DNA of 64,000 nt from Pontederia crassipes. Lineage: Eukaryota; Streptophyta; Magnoliopsida; Commelinales; Pontederiaceae. Of the stretch, positions 50,400 to 61,817 are shown in pieces. How positions within the stretch are numbered: the stretch's first letter is position 1; each line of letters starts with the position of its first letter. The translations under genes and the position numbers were made by a program. The notes under the pieces are model-generated. The model ran no database searches, was not told the DNA's origin, and saw only the letters and a list, made by a program, of their open reading frames with translations. The DNA is taken from assembly GCA_030549335.1 (NCBI GenBank), contig JAUKPH010000018.1, positions 1,550,001 through 1,614,000 on the forward strand, given 5' to 3'.

Positions 50400-50618
50400 T
50401 GGCTCCGTCATGATTGATAATAATCCATAATAGCTCACAGGAACATAGCAAAGATGAGAGAAGAAACTAAGATGATGGTGGAAAGATAAAGAGGCATATT
50501 GGAGGCCATTGTTTTTTTCCATTTTCTTTCTCTATAATGATTAAATATTATATATAATTATTTTAATATATTATATATATATAATATTCAAACTATTGGG
50601 GTGTATATTATTTAATTA

Positions 50619-50664
<46 letters not shown>

Positions 50665-51007
50665 GAATGCGAAATCTTGTTCACCGTGGAAACCCTTAAA
50701 ACTAGATATTAGGAAAAATTCAGTGATCTTTAAAATTGTTTGACTGATACATTATAACTTATAACATTATATACTAAGACTATTCATTTACTGCTAAAAA
50801 TAGAATAAATACTAAAAAATATTTTAATTCATGACTTCGTATTTTTTTGGAGTGATATTTTTGCTCAATTCGACATGTTTTATAGTGCAATATTAACGAA
50901 ATAGAGACATTTTAAAATAATAAAAAAATTAAATTCATTTATTGGTATTCTTTAATGGAATTTCACTCGATTTGCTCGATGAGGATTTTGATGTTCATTA
51001 TTAATAA
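50130..51007. other. AT-rich intergenic DNA with (TA)n runs
   Basis: (AT)n microsatellites lie at 50371-50396 and 50622-50661. No gene is seen. Confidence 0.7.
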
Positions 51008-51665
51008 ATGGAAGCTTGACTACTATATCGAGCATAAAACTATTCAATAAAGTTTTTATTGTGTATGCACCCAATTGTTATTGTGACATCGTATATGAAA
51101 TAAGACTATTTTATATTATATATGGTAAAGAAGAAAATTATCATGACAATAATTGCAGAAAAACAACATCGCGGATAACAGAGAAAGAATACATTGTAAG
51201 TTAACGTTATTTAACGTTATTCAACTTTGTCTCCTTCAATTGATCATCGTTATTTAGAAAAGCTAATTACAAATTCAGTTACGATTTAAAAACAAGGTAA
51301 CCATTCCATATTTTGATAGCTAAGAAAAACTTAAAAAAATAGAAAACTAAATATTTTTTATAGGTTGCAATCGATAATTAATATCCAATTTAATTTCTAC
51401 GTTTTCCTCTTTTTTTTTAAAAAAAACAAGAAAATTAATTATTTATGTTTTTTCTTTAACTGTTATGCTTTTAGTTTGGGTAAGTAAAAAACTTTTTTAA
51501 TTTTTTTTTGTTTTTCTTGCTTCATCCATTCTCTACTTCATTTTTTATTAAAATATATTTTTAATTTACAAATTGGAAGAATGAATATTACAATAGATTT
51601 TTATGGTATAATTTTAATAGTTAATGATTACAAAAAAACTAAATTAGTTTTTTACGACTACTAAC
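51008..51665. repeat. Direct repeat, copy 1 (about 655 bp)
   Basis: Begins tggaagcttgactactatat and ends near gttaatgattacaaaaa. It matches 51976-52630 almost throughout with scattered substitutions and small indels. No coding capacity and no TIR or LTR end motif were found. Confidence 0.85.
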
Positions 51666-51975
51666 TACAAAACATAAAATAGGTAAGATCGATAGCAAAA
51701 ACATCTTAATAGTTATTGAGTAGAGAGTTGAAAACTTTTATAAGTAAAATATAATGATAATAATAAATACAAAAAAACAATGATGCTTGAATGTCAAGGC
51801 CAATAAGCAAAATGCATGTCTATCCACCAACAAAAATTTTGGTGACATGTAAAACTTTATGTTCTTTTATTGTTTTTTTATTGTGCTTAAAGTTAAAGAC
51901 GACAGAAGTTTGGCGATGACCAACATATATTTCAAAACAAAGAGGTACAAAAGATAATTAGGTAGATAATAATAC

Positions 51976-52630
51976 ATGGAAGCTCGACTACTATATCGAG
52001 CATAAAACTATTCAATAAGGTTTTTATCGTGTATGCACCCAATTGTTATTGTGACATCCTATATGAAATAAGACTATTTTATATTATTTGTATATGGTAA
52101 AGAAGAAAATTATCATGACAATAATTTTAGAAAAACAACATCGCGGATAATAGAGAAAGGATACATTGTAAGTTAATGTTATTTAACGTTATTCAACTTT
52201 GTCTCCTTCAATTGATCATCGTTGTTTAGGAAAGATAATTACAAATTCAGTTACGATTTAGAAACAAGGTAACCATATATACCATATTTTGATGACTAAG
52301 AAAAGCTTGTAAAAAATAGAAAACTAAATATTTTTTTATAAGTTGCAACCGATAATTAATATTGAATTTAATTTCTAGTTTTTCAATTTTTTAAGAACAA
52401 AAAAATTAATTATTTATGATTTTTCTTTAATTCTTAGGCTTTTAGTTTGGGTAAGTAAAAAAGTTTTTTAATTTTTTTTTGTTTTTCTTACTTCATCCAT
52501 TCTCCACTTCATTTTTTATTAAAATATATTTTTAATTTACAAATTTGAAGAATGAATATTACAATTGATTTTTATTATATAATTTTAATAGTTACTGATT
52601 ACAAAAAATAAACTAATTTTTTACGATAGT
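51976..52630. repeat. Direct repeat, copy 2 (about 655 bp)
   Basis: Second copy of the segment at 51008-51665, separated from it by about 310 bp (offset 969 bp). It extends from tggaagctcgactactatat to gttactgattacaaaaaat. It could be an old segmental tandem duplication that included the spacer, or the terminal repeats of a short element. Confidence 0.85.
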
Positions 52631-52984
52631 AATTGATTTTTTATGTTTATTTAATATGGATAGGCTCAATATTAACTGATATGAGTAATTTTAATTAATG
52701 TTCGATTGCTAAAACTAATTTCTAGATAATTAAATTTATTATATATTATGGATAAGATTAACATTAATGTTTGCTTGATTTACAAAAAAATTATTTGGTT
52801 AAATTTAATATCAATTAATATATATTTGAATTAATATCTGATTGCTAAATTCATATTTTTGAATCAATACTAATTTAATAATAAACGTCCTTCTCGTTGT
52901 TGCAAGCAGATATCCGTGGCCAGAAGTTGAGGAGGGTATGTGTTCTGGGCCCTAGCACGTATGCGGCTAGACTCATAGCGCAAG

Positions 52985-55900
52985 TGTAACACCCCCAAAA
53001 TCGACCCTCCTACCATGTAGCTGAGGTTGAGTCCGAGGACGCTACATTGCCTACTATAATATTGACCTTGACCATTCAACAATTTGTATACATGACATCA
53101 AATATAATAATAGAATAACCAAGAACTTTAGTGCGGAAGAGTGAGCATCGAAATATCAAAAGGCACCACTAGTTTATACAATCCATAAAGAAGAAAGAAA
53201 TAACCATGATTCTTAAATAGGTTCAACATTTAAGCGGACGTTCGATAATAGGGATAACATCATGTCTTTCTAAAGCAAGGATCAATGATCAGTTTGATGC
53301 AAGTAACAAAAATGAATGCTTTTAGAATAGGTAAGTCATGTGCAGCATTCTCCCAGCTCTGTGTTCTCCATCACCTCCTTATTCAGAATTCTCACATGCA
53401 AAATCTCAATGTAGGAGAATGGAATACCCAAGGTTGTCAATATCGAGAGTCTAACTAAACTCGTTTTGGGTCTCGTAGACTCGTATCGTGAAATCGTATC
53501 ATAAATTCGTAGAGTCTATATTTCAAATATATTTAATTAAAAAATATAATAATGTCAATAATATTATCGCATTTACACCTATGCTATATAATAATTAGTA
53601 TTGGTGAGCATGTTTGTTAAAAAACTTATAGAATATAGTATTGCCCAAGTAGATGATAGGATAATGTAACAAAAAATGACAAGCAATAAATTTTAACAAT
53701 TTGAACTATATGTTATATTACAAAATATATGATGCTAGTGAAATACATGATAATAATTATCTTATGAAAATAAGAGTTATTTGAGCTAACAACTAAATAA
53801 AGTTTGTATTGAGAAAATATAGATTATGAAATAAAAGAATGAATATCCTACATTGTGGTTATACCTATCTTACGAAAGAAAATTAATAACTTCGATTGCA
53901 GGACAATTTTGAAGGCAAGACTCTATAAATGCAAAAGAAAAAGAACATAATAGTGGAATTGAGATTTATGAAAATAAAGTAAGATAAAAAGGGAGAAAAA
54001 TCTGACTAGGAGATTATCATTGACAAGGCAAGGTCATGAAAGTAAGCTAGAGATGAAATAATGGTGAATTAATACAATAAGCAAGTATAACGCTGAATTA
54101 CTTGTAGTGAGACAAAAGATGAAATGATTATAAGATTGAACTAGTTTCAAAAAAAAAATAACTTCTCAATAATAACAATAATTTTTCATGATTAGCGGAA
54201 TGAAGAAATTCAATTATTATGATAGAAATAATATTTAGAAGAGAAGCAATCATATTTATAAATTAATACATTTTAATCCAAGCCTACTTTTATCATTTTT
54301 TCACATGGAAAATAGACTCTAAGATTCTACAAGTAGACTCTTAAGAGTTAACCGAGTTTAACGAGTTTAAAGAGTTAATTCGCGAGTCAACCCGAGTTAC
54401 TTCTATTTCCGATTGTGATAAGAGTTGACTCTATTTTGCACTGTACTGACTCGCGATATTAACAACCTTGGGAATACCCATGAGTGAAAATGCCCAATAC
54501 AATAGAAACATAGACGATGAAATAATAATCAAATGATGTTGGTATCATACATACATAAGCAATAAGTAACATTCTCTGGATTTCTATACTTTGATTGAGA
54601 TAACAATAGGTCATACTTTATCATATCAACATATGTACTCTATTTCTTTGCCATAACTTCACATTGTCTTTACTATGCCTTGCCTTATACTTTACTGATC
54701 AATACTATATCGTTATCATGCTATGTTCTGTACTTCATTATATTATACTTTGATATACATTACTTTACTGTGAGTTGCGCTACATCTTTTACATTACTAT
54801 ACTGTCCTTAGAGTTAGTTGTCCTGCGAGCTCGACTTTATTAGATTGGGATGCAAGAGGTGCCTCTATAATTCTGTGAAGATAGAATGCCCATTATAGGG
54901 AGGGTGTAATACCAATGCATACCCTTTTCGAAATACACGTGGGAGAGGACTTGTATCTCAGGAATAGTGATCATTTAAAAATTTGTAGATTCACTGTCTC
55001 CTCAGCTAAACTACATGTCCCTCTGGTGTTATATTTTGTAATTCATATGTGGCCCCCTTAGGGGAAAGGATGTGTCAATGCATCACCCTTTTTCAGAACA
55101 CAGGTGGGAGAGGGCATGTATCCCCACCGGCCCCTCACTATACAATACTATGATCTTTACTCTATACTTTGGGGCGACACATAGTAATCCCATAATTTCA
55201 TCTTTACTTTACATGTCTTTGTTTATCATTGATGGATTCTAGAATCATGGATCATAGGAAGGTCAAAGTCAGGTCCCTTATATACGAGGCAATAACATTA
55301 TGTCTTATTACGTTGTTCTTATTGTCAAATCCCAGCCTGTCCTTCAAGTGGGAAGAGCCCATTAGCCTTTAACAATGTCAAACATGGCCTCTAGTGGGCC
55401 TATCGAAAGCGAGGCCCATTGGGAAAGATTGGGCCTAAACAAAATGGGTACTTATCCTTTATTTGACATAACTCGGGCTGGGTCAGAGAGAACCCGGGTC
55501 GGACATCAGTCACGGTATGACACATATGACCCGGGCCGAGTCGGGGTCCGACTCGGGTCGGGTCGTGCGGTGTACTGCCACATCATCTCGGCCGAAATCT
55601 TGTAGATCCGGCCGTGGCTGGTCTATATGACCCGGGCCGAGTCTAACTCTAACTCGGGTCAGGTTATTATTTGATGATTATATGAGGAAAAAGACGTGCG
55701 ACTCGGGTCGAGTCCTCTGAGACTCGGACTAAATCCCTACAGGACCCGGGCCGGGTAGCTTGTAACTCGGGCCGGATTCCTGGTACGCAGAACTACACCG
55801 ATCATCTTCTTCTTTTTCGGCCGTCGTTTCGCGATGACCATAATAAGAAAAATGTTGCTTATGATCTCTAGATCGACATAGGGACATCACACACATTTTA

Positions 55901-56397
55901 TTATTAACAATTAATAGCCTAAGGAGATTTAACGTCTAGAGTACTTTCGTTCATTTTTTTAGTCCGTCAACATTCGTACGTCATCCTCTCGGACACCGGT
56001 CATTCCGGGCCGATGAGGAGGTCACGGTCTGCTTCACGAACACGTTGTGGACAGATCACAATGCGTTGGACGTCTTTTGCTCCTGTTGTCGTGCTCTCGG
56101 TCCGTCGATCCTTCGATGCGCGTCGTCCGCCGGTGGCGAGGAAGTACAGGGTAGAGCGTCGGCCGTTGAGAGAGGATCCATGGGATGCGAGGGTTTCTTT
56201 CCTGTCCCTCTTATAGTCTTGGCCGGCCCTGCTGCCGACCGTGACTGAGGCGCAATCGGGGGAGGAGATTCCTCCCCCAATTGGGAGTTACGTTTCTTTT
56301 TCTTTTTTTATTCGAATTTGTTTGAATTATTTCCTTAATTGTTTTTACTTTGATTTTCGAATTCCTTCCAAATTGGCCAAATTCGTTAGGCGTTACA
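52985..56397 (-). mobile_element. Ty3/gypsy (Tekay type) 3' LTR, interrupted by a TIR element
   Basis: The plus strand begins TGTAACACCCCCAAAATCG and ends GGCGTTACA at 56397, next to the polypurine tract of the minus-strand element. The 3413 bp includes the inserted 1-kb element at 53429-54470; the LTR itself is about 2.4 kb. Its first ~1.5 kb matches the right LTR (61818-63348). 55475-55790 is GC-rich with several gacccgggccgagtc-like repeats. The 5 bp outside are GCAAG (52980-52984), the expected target duplication; the other copy should lie beyond the window. Confidence 0.9.
53429..54470. mobile_element. Non-autonomous TIR element in the gypsy LTR, about 1042 bp
   Basis: Ends are CAAGGTTGTCAATATCGAGA and, inward from the right, CAAGGTTGTTAATATCGCGA (18 of 20 match). 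GGAATACC(CA) flanks both sides (from 53421 and 54471). Because the element's outer bases resemble the target, the duplication can be read as 8-10 bp, so hAT (8) and Mutator-like (9-10) both fit. The right LTR carries the uninterrupted site at 62257-62267, which proves insertion. The inside is AT-rich and non-coding. Confidence 0.85.
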
Positions 56398-56416
56398 TTA
56401 TTACCCTCTTAAAAGA
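56398..56416 (-). other. Polypurine tract of the gypsy element
   Basis: On the minus strand, TTTTAAGAGGGTAATAA lies directly before TGTAACGCC, the start of the 3' LTR. This is the primer site for plus-strand DNA synthesis. Confidence 0.65.
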
Positions 56417-56443
56417 AAATTCTTCCTCGAATTTTGATAAGAG

Positions 56444-56640
56444 TTAGGACTTACCGAATAGTTTAGGAAATTTTTCTCGCATTTCTGACTCTACTTCCCA
56501 TGTTGCTTCTTTCCCTTGGTGACGCTTCTATGCTACTTTGACTAGTGATATTTTCTTCTTTCCATTCTAGTGTTCTTGGTACTCTAGTATCTCTGTGGGT
56601 TGCTCCTCATATGTTAGATCCCCTTGAGGTTTGGCTCCTT
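56444..56640 (-). pseudogene. Chromodomain-like C-terminal tail of gypsy pol
   Basis: The minus-strand frame reads YEEQPTEILEYQEH, a stop, NGKKKISLVKVA, a stop, then KRHQGKEATWEVESEMREKF and PKLFGKS, ending at a stop at 56444. The 'VKVAW.....EATWE.E..M...FP.LF' pattern is the chromodomain-like end of chromoviral integrases of the Tekay/del group. It targets insertion to heterochromatin in known relatives. Two in-frame stops (TAG, one from the expected TGG) show decay. Confidence 0.85.
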
Positions 56641-57730
56641 AATTTTAATGACATTGGCATAATCGTGCTTGTATTTTCGGAGCAGTGAGACGTGAAAGAC
56701 GTTATGTACTCTGGCGTATGTTGGGTAAGGTCAATCTGTGTGCTGAGTCTCCCACCATATCTAGAATTTCAAAAGGACCAACATATCTTGGGCTCAACTT
56801 TCCTCGCTTGCTAAATCACATTACGCCTTTGGTGGGTGAGACTTTGAGTAGGACATGATCTCCTGCTTTGAAAGTGTGTTCTCGTCATTTTTTGTCTGCA
56901 TAAGCTTTCTTGAGCTGACTTCATCCTCTTTTTTATTAGTTTGATCCGGTCCGTATACTCTTGAGTCTGTTTATGTAATTCTACGCTTAAGATATTTCTT
57001 TCGCCTGCTTCACCCCAACATGCCGGGGAGCGGCATGGTCAACCATATAATGCTTCAAATGGGGACATTTCTATAGTGGCATGGTAGCTGTTATTGTAGG
57101 AGAACTCGATGAGAAGGAGATGAATGTCCCAATTGCCATGTCAGTCCAGTGCACACGCTCGAAGCATATCTTCCAGTGTCTGGATCGTTCTCTCTGATTG
57201 GCCATTGGAAAGCCATGCTATATCGAAGTCTTGTCCCGAAAACATTCTGGAGGCCCTTCCAAAACCTTTAGATGAACCTGGGATCTCTATCATAATGATT
57301 GATGGGATCTCGTGGAGTCTAATGATTTACTACACATATAGATCCATTAGACTTTCAAGTGATTGTTTTACCTTGATGGTTAAGAAATGAGCCGATTTAG
57401 TGAGTCGGTCCACTATTACCTAGATGGCATCGTGTCCCTTTTGAGTCCGAGGAAGACCCGTGGTGAAATTTATTGCTATCTCTTCCCATTTCGACTGAGG
57501 AATCCCGAGACTCTTCAATGTACCTTGGGGTTTCTGGTGTTCTACTTTGACTTATTGGCAAACTATGCATCTGAAGATGTATTCTGCGATCTCCTTCTTC
57601 ATGTTTGGTCACCAGAAACTTCTCTGCACATCCTTATACATCTTTGTACTCACAGGATGAATTGCAAACTCTGATTGGTGACATTCATTGAATACTTCCC
57701 TCCGTAGTGCAGGATTGATTAGTACCCATA
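56641..57730 (-). pseudogene. Integrase of the gypsy element, degenerate
   Basis: At the right edge is the zinc-binding part (NECHQSEFAIHPVSTKMYKD, then RCIVCQ about 30 residues later). The core follows near 57400-57500 with KWEEIAINFTTGLPRTQKG and WVIVDRLTKSAHF. The first catalytic Asp, normally in '(M)DF.TGLPR', is Asn here (AAT). Frames are broken by several stops and shifts, so no full integrase can be made. Confidence 0.85.
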
Positions 57731-58049
57731 AACGATCATGCTGTCTGATGCCACCGTACGGGGAGATCTTGGAATCTTTTGCTTCATGACTGGTCTTTAT
57801 CATCATAGTTTGATAGTCAGGGTCTTCAACTTTTGCTTCAATAATTCTTCTAATAAGGTCAGGTACGATTCGTTTCATCATCACTAGTGAACCATCATGT
57901 CTTACTCTTGGTGCCCATTTGAAGAGTTCTTCCATCAGTTCGAACTGTTGAAGGCACACGAAGGCTACTGATCCTTCCCACTTTCGACTGAGAGCGTCGG
58001 CAACTGAGTTTGCCTTACCAGGGTGGTAATTAATGGCAAATTCGTAGTC

Positions 58050-58420
58050 CTTCAAGAATTTCATACATCATCTTCAGGGCATGTTAAGATCTTTCTAAGT
58101 ATAAATATACTTCAGACTCTTATGATCTGTGCAAACTAAAAATTCCTCTACATACATGTAATGACGCCAAAGTTTAAGGGCAAACACTACTGCTGCAAGC
58201 TCTAGGTCGTATGTGGGATAGTTAATCTCGTGTTTCTTCAATTGTTTGGAGGCATACACTACTACCTTTTCATGTTGCATTAAGACACATCCAAGTCCTG
58301 TGCCACTAGCATTACTATAAACTACGTAACCATCATTGCCTGATGGTAACATAAGGATGGGTGCTGAAGTTAACTGCTTCTTCAGCTCTTGAAAACTCTC
58401 TTCACACTTTGGTGACCAGA
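58050..58420 (-). pseudogene. RNase H domain of gypsy pol, degenerate
   Basis: The minus-strand frame has [52 protein letters not shown] and [11 protein letters not shown]. The first catalytic Asp (usual SDASGTGLG) is Asn. The following frame (57609-58064) holds the linker (MKFLKDYEFAINYHPGKANS, VADALSR) to the integrase. Confidence 0.9.
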
Positions 58421-58561
58421 TGAACTTCTATCATTTCCTTGTGAATTTAGTCAGCGATAGCGCTAGTCTAGAGAAGTCTTTGATGAAGCGTCTGTACTAT
58501 CCAACTAAACCAAGAAAACTCCTAATCTCGGAGACATTCTTTGGTTGTGTCCAGTTTAATA

Positions 58562-59410
58562 CTACTTCAACTTTCGTTGAGTCAACTGAGATTTCATCCT
58601 TGGAGACAATGTGACCAAGAAACACCATCTCTTCCAATCAGAATTCGCATTCAAAAACTTTGCATATAATTTTTTCTCTCGCAAAGTTTTTAATATGATC
58701 CTCAAATGTTCCCTATGTTGTTCAATACTCGATGAGTAGATGAGGATGTTATCGACAAAAACGATCACGAACTTGTCAAGATGTTCGTTGAAAGTTCGAT
58801 TCATGAGGTCCATGAATACTGTTGGGGCATTGGTTAACCCAAACAGCATAACAAAAAACTCATAGTGTCCATATCGTGATCTAAAAACTGTCTTTGGAAT
58901 ATCTTCTTTTGCTACCCTGGGCTGGTGATAACCACTACGCAGATCAATTTTAGAGAAAACCTTCGCATTAGACAACTGATCGAACAAATCGTCGATGCAG
59001 GGAAATAGATACTTGTTCTTTACTGTGACTTTGTTCAGCATCCGATAATCGATGTTGAGTCTTAGCAAGCCGTCCTTCTTCTTGACGAAGAGGATCGGAG
59101 CATCCCATGGTGAGACACTAGGTCTGATCAAACCTTTATCTATTAATTCCTGAATTTGAGTCTTTAATTCCTTCATATCTACAGGAGCCATCCGGTATAG
59201 GGCTTTGGATATAGGTGTTGTACCAGGTACCACATCAATGTGGAAATCTATCTCTCTTTTGGGTGGTAGACCACTAACATCTTCAGGAAATACGTCAAGG
59301 AATTCCTTTACTATATCTATGTCTTGTGAGGTATTGATAGGCACTTCAATCTTAATTACACTTGTTAGATATCCCCTACATCCTTGCTGAAGAAGTTTGT
59401 GTGCCTTCAT
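58562..59410 (-). pseudogene. Reverse transcriptase of the gypsy element, degenerate
   Basis: A 282-codon frame contains the pre-RT segment ([20 protein letters not shown]) and RT motifs: [47 protein letters not shown] and FVDNILIYS. The active-site pair, normally DD, is D-N (GAT AAC), which would abolish polymerisation. After KLYAKFL a frameshift leaves the reading frame. Confidence 0.93.
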
Positions 59411-59533
59411 GGAGGATAATATGACCTTGGGTTCCTTCCGGGCTATGCCTCTGACGATAACTTTGCCTGTATTCTGTGTTCCTATAATAACTTTCTTTTG
59501 CTTGCATAGTATAGAAGCATCATGGAAGGTTAG

Positions 59534-59941
59534 TCAATCCATGCCTAATATTATATCATAATCTCTCATGGGGATAATGTTTAAGTTTGCAGGAAATTTC
59601 TTTTTGCCTATTTCTACTGATATATCAGGGGTGTATCTAGTAGTATATAGGGTTACTTGTGGGGTAAGTATGCTCATCTTATGATCTAAGTTCATGGTAG
59701 TTAACCCTAATGTAATAGCACATTCTTCATATATGAAGGAATGAGAAGCACCAGAATCAAATAGGACAGTAGTGGGTAACTCAGCTACAAGGAGCGTACC
59801 TCGAATGACTTCAACGTCATTCACTAGAGCATCTTCTTCCAAGTTGAAGAGTCTCCCTTGCACCAATGGTTGTCCACATCGCGGATAATTTATTGCAATG
59901 TGGCTCATTCCTCCATAGTGGAAACATGCTCTAGTCTTCAT
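59534..59941 (-). pseudogene. Nucleocapsid knuckle and aspartic protease of the gypsy element
   Basis: A 135-codon frame starts with CFHYGGMSHIAINYPRCG, a CCHC knuckle in which the second and fourth Cys are Tyr (usual CF.CG..GH....CP). The retropepsin follows with VLFDSGASHSFI and, near the end, IIPMRDYDIILGMD. The protease triad DSG is kept. The linker to RT contains stops. Confidence 0.88.
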
Positions 59942-61530
59942 GCGGTATTCCCCTGCATGAGTTCTGTCGCAGGTATTGCATAAGACTCGCTCACCCAGTG
60001 CAGGTGATGCCTAGGGGCCTGGGTTGTTTCGTTGTTGTTGAGCTGGTCGTCTTGGCGCCTGTTGAGGGGGTCGTTGATTTTGTTGTTGTTGTTGTTGTGG
60101 TGGAGTTTGTTGCGGAGGATGTTGTAGTGGTAGGGGTTGTCGGGGCTGCTGCTCATAACATGGGTGTTCATATTGTTGTGGTGCTGGGTACGGATGGGGC
60201 CGGTTATTCCGTCGTCGTTGATGACAGTCATTCCTATGGAATTGAGGTTGTTGCGAGCTTTGTCCCACAACCGGCTGTCCCCTTCTATCCTTTTGCAGCT
60301 CTTGATGGTCTCTTTCCATTATCCTAAGCGAACTACTTCATTTAGAATTTTGCAGTTGTCGGTCCGTGTTTGAGTTTTCAGGTGAGAGTTCAGTCCTTCC
60401 ACGAAGTGGTTGGTCTTATCTAGTTCGTCCATGGTCAACTTTGAATATTGCTTCAGACGAACAAATTTGGTCATGTATTGGGACACCGTCATTGTCCCTT
60501 GTTTAGGTTCAGAAACTCTTGTTGCTTTAAATCCCTTTGGAAGGCAGGGATGTATCATTCCTCAAGTAATTTGCGGAAGTCTTCCCAGGCAATAACCTTG
60601 ACTTCCAAAAATTCTATTGCTTTTGTCGCCTTCCACTAGTCTTTAGTGTCTTTATTGAGGGTGTCAGCGGCGAATAACATCTTCTTATTCTCGACGACGT
60701 CCAAGATTTCAAATTTATCTTCTATAGTCTCTATCCATTATTCCGCTACATCTATGCCCCCTTCACCATTGTAGGTCGGAGGTTTAGACCTCAAGAACTC
60801 TTGGATCGTGCATGGGAGAGGAGGTTGTCGCCCTTGTTGTGCGGGTTGTTTTGATCGAGAAGGAGAGTGATAAATATCCTCATCGTTATGACCGTCATTC
60901 TTATCGTTTGATATTTGCATTCTTTTCGGGGAGACATCTATGAAAATCACGCAATTGAATGAGAACTTAAGAGGGATAATGCTTCTGAAATCAAATGGAC
61001 TTTATTCGCAGCCCTTATGGCCAATAATATCCACTATAACCATGTTAGGTTCATCATAAAGGTTAGTTGCAAAAATAAAACATCCAACTAAAATAAAAAA
61101 AACTAAGTGACTTCAACGTCCTTGATTCTGCGATATCACGTGCTACTCATTGCATCGAGAGGTTTCTCCAACTTCATTCCTCGAGGCTCCTCTATGTTTA
61201 ACATAACTCAGGCGTTCCCATGTGAAATGCCCAAATTATTCATAGTAAATGCAATAGACATATCTATCCCGTGGTAGACCCGAGGGACTGCCTATGAGCA
61301 ATGCCGCACTCCCTAGTTCCAAATTGCGAACTCCTCCTTCTTGCTCGTTCTCTTCAGGAAGCTCTGCCGGTGGAGGGGACATCACTGGCTGGTTACTACC
61401 CACACTTTCCTGATCTAAGTGCTCTTGCTCTTCTGGCGCCGAGGGAGGTGGAACGTTACGCCCACGACCTCGTCCACGGCCTTGATCACGTGCTTGCCCT
61501 TATTCCTGATTCTGGGGAGTTGGGGCCTGC
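59942..61530 (-). pseudogene. Gag of the gypsy element, degenerate
   Basis: The probable start is near 61530 (MQAPTPQNQE, then a stop) followed by an RGRGRGRN stretch. 60738-60950 carries PPTYNGEGG, the usual start of the gag core. 60319-60558 carries the core motif (EPKQGTMTVSQYMTKFVRLK, then FVEGLNSHLKTQ). The following ~300 bp is Gln/Pro/Asn-rich, leading to the CCHC knuckle. Several stops and at least two frame changes break it. The plus-strand Val-rich frame at 59998-60327 is its antisense. Confidence 0.82.
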
Positions 61531-61802
61531 ATGAGTGATTCTACTACAAAGAAAATCCTCCTCCCCCCACAGACGACTCGGGACGTTATGTGTCGAGGAG
61601 GCATCTATAAGAACGATATGACTAAATAATATAAGAGAAATTCATATAGAGGATTTATGCGATACTTACTTGAGGAGTGGAGCCGCAGACGCTCAGGAAG
61701 CTTGCACATGACTTTTACCGTGACCATGGAATTCTTATGAATAATAATTGACAATGCAATGACCTATATTCTACGATGACCAATATGGAGCCAAGAACTT
61801 AG

Positions 61803-61814
61803 GCTCTCATACCA
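61803..61814 (-). other. Primer binding site, initiator-Met tRNA type
   Basis: Minus-strand TGGTATGAGAGC lies 3 bp inside the 5' LTR edge at 61818. It matches the usual TGGTATCAGAGC complement of the initiator-Met tRNA 3' end at 11 of 12. Confidence 0.85.
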
Positions 61815-61817
61815 AAC

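Noticed and set aside
59998-60373. Val-rich plus-strand frame
   Set aside because: It is the antisense of the Gln/Pro/Asn-rich linker of the gypsy gag.
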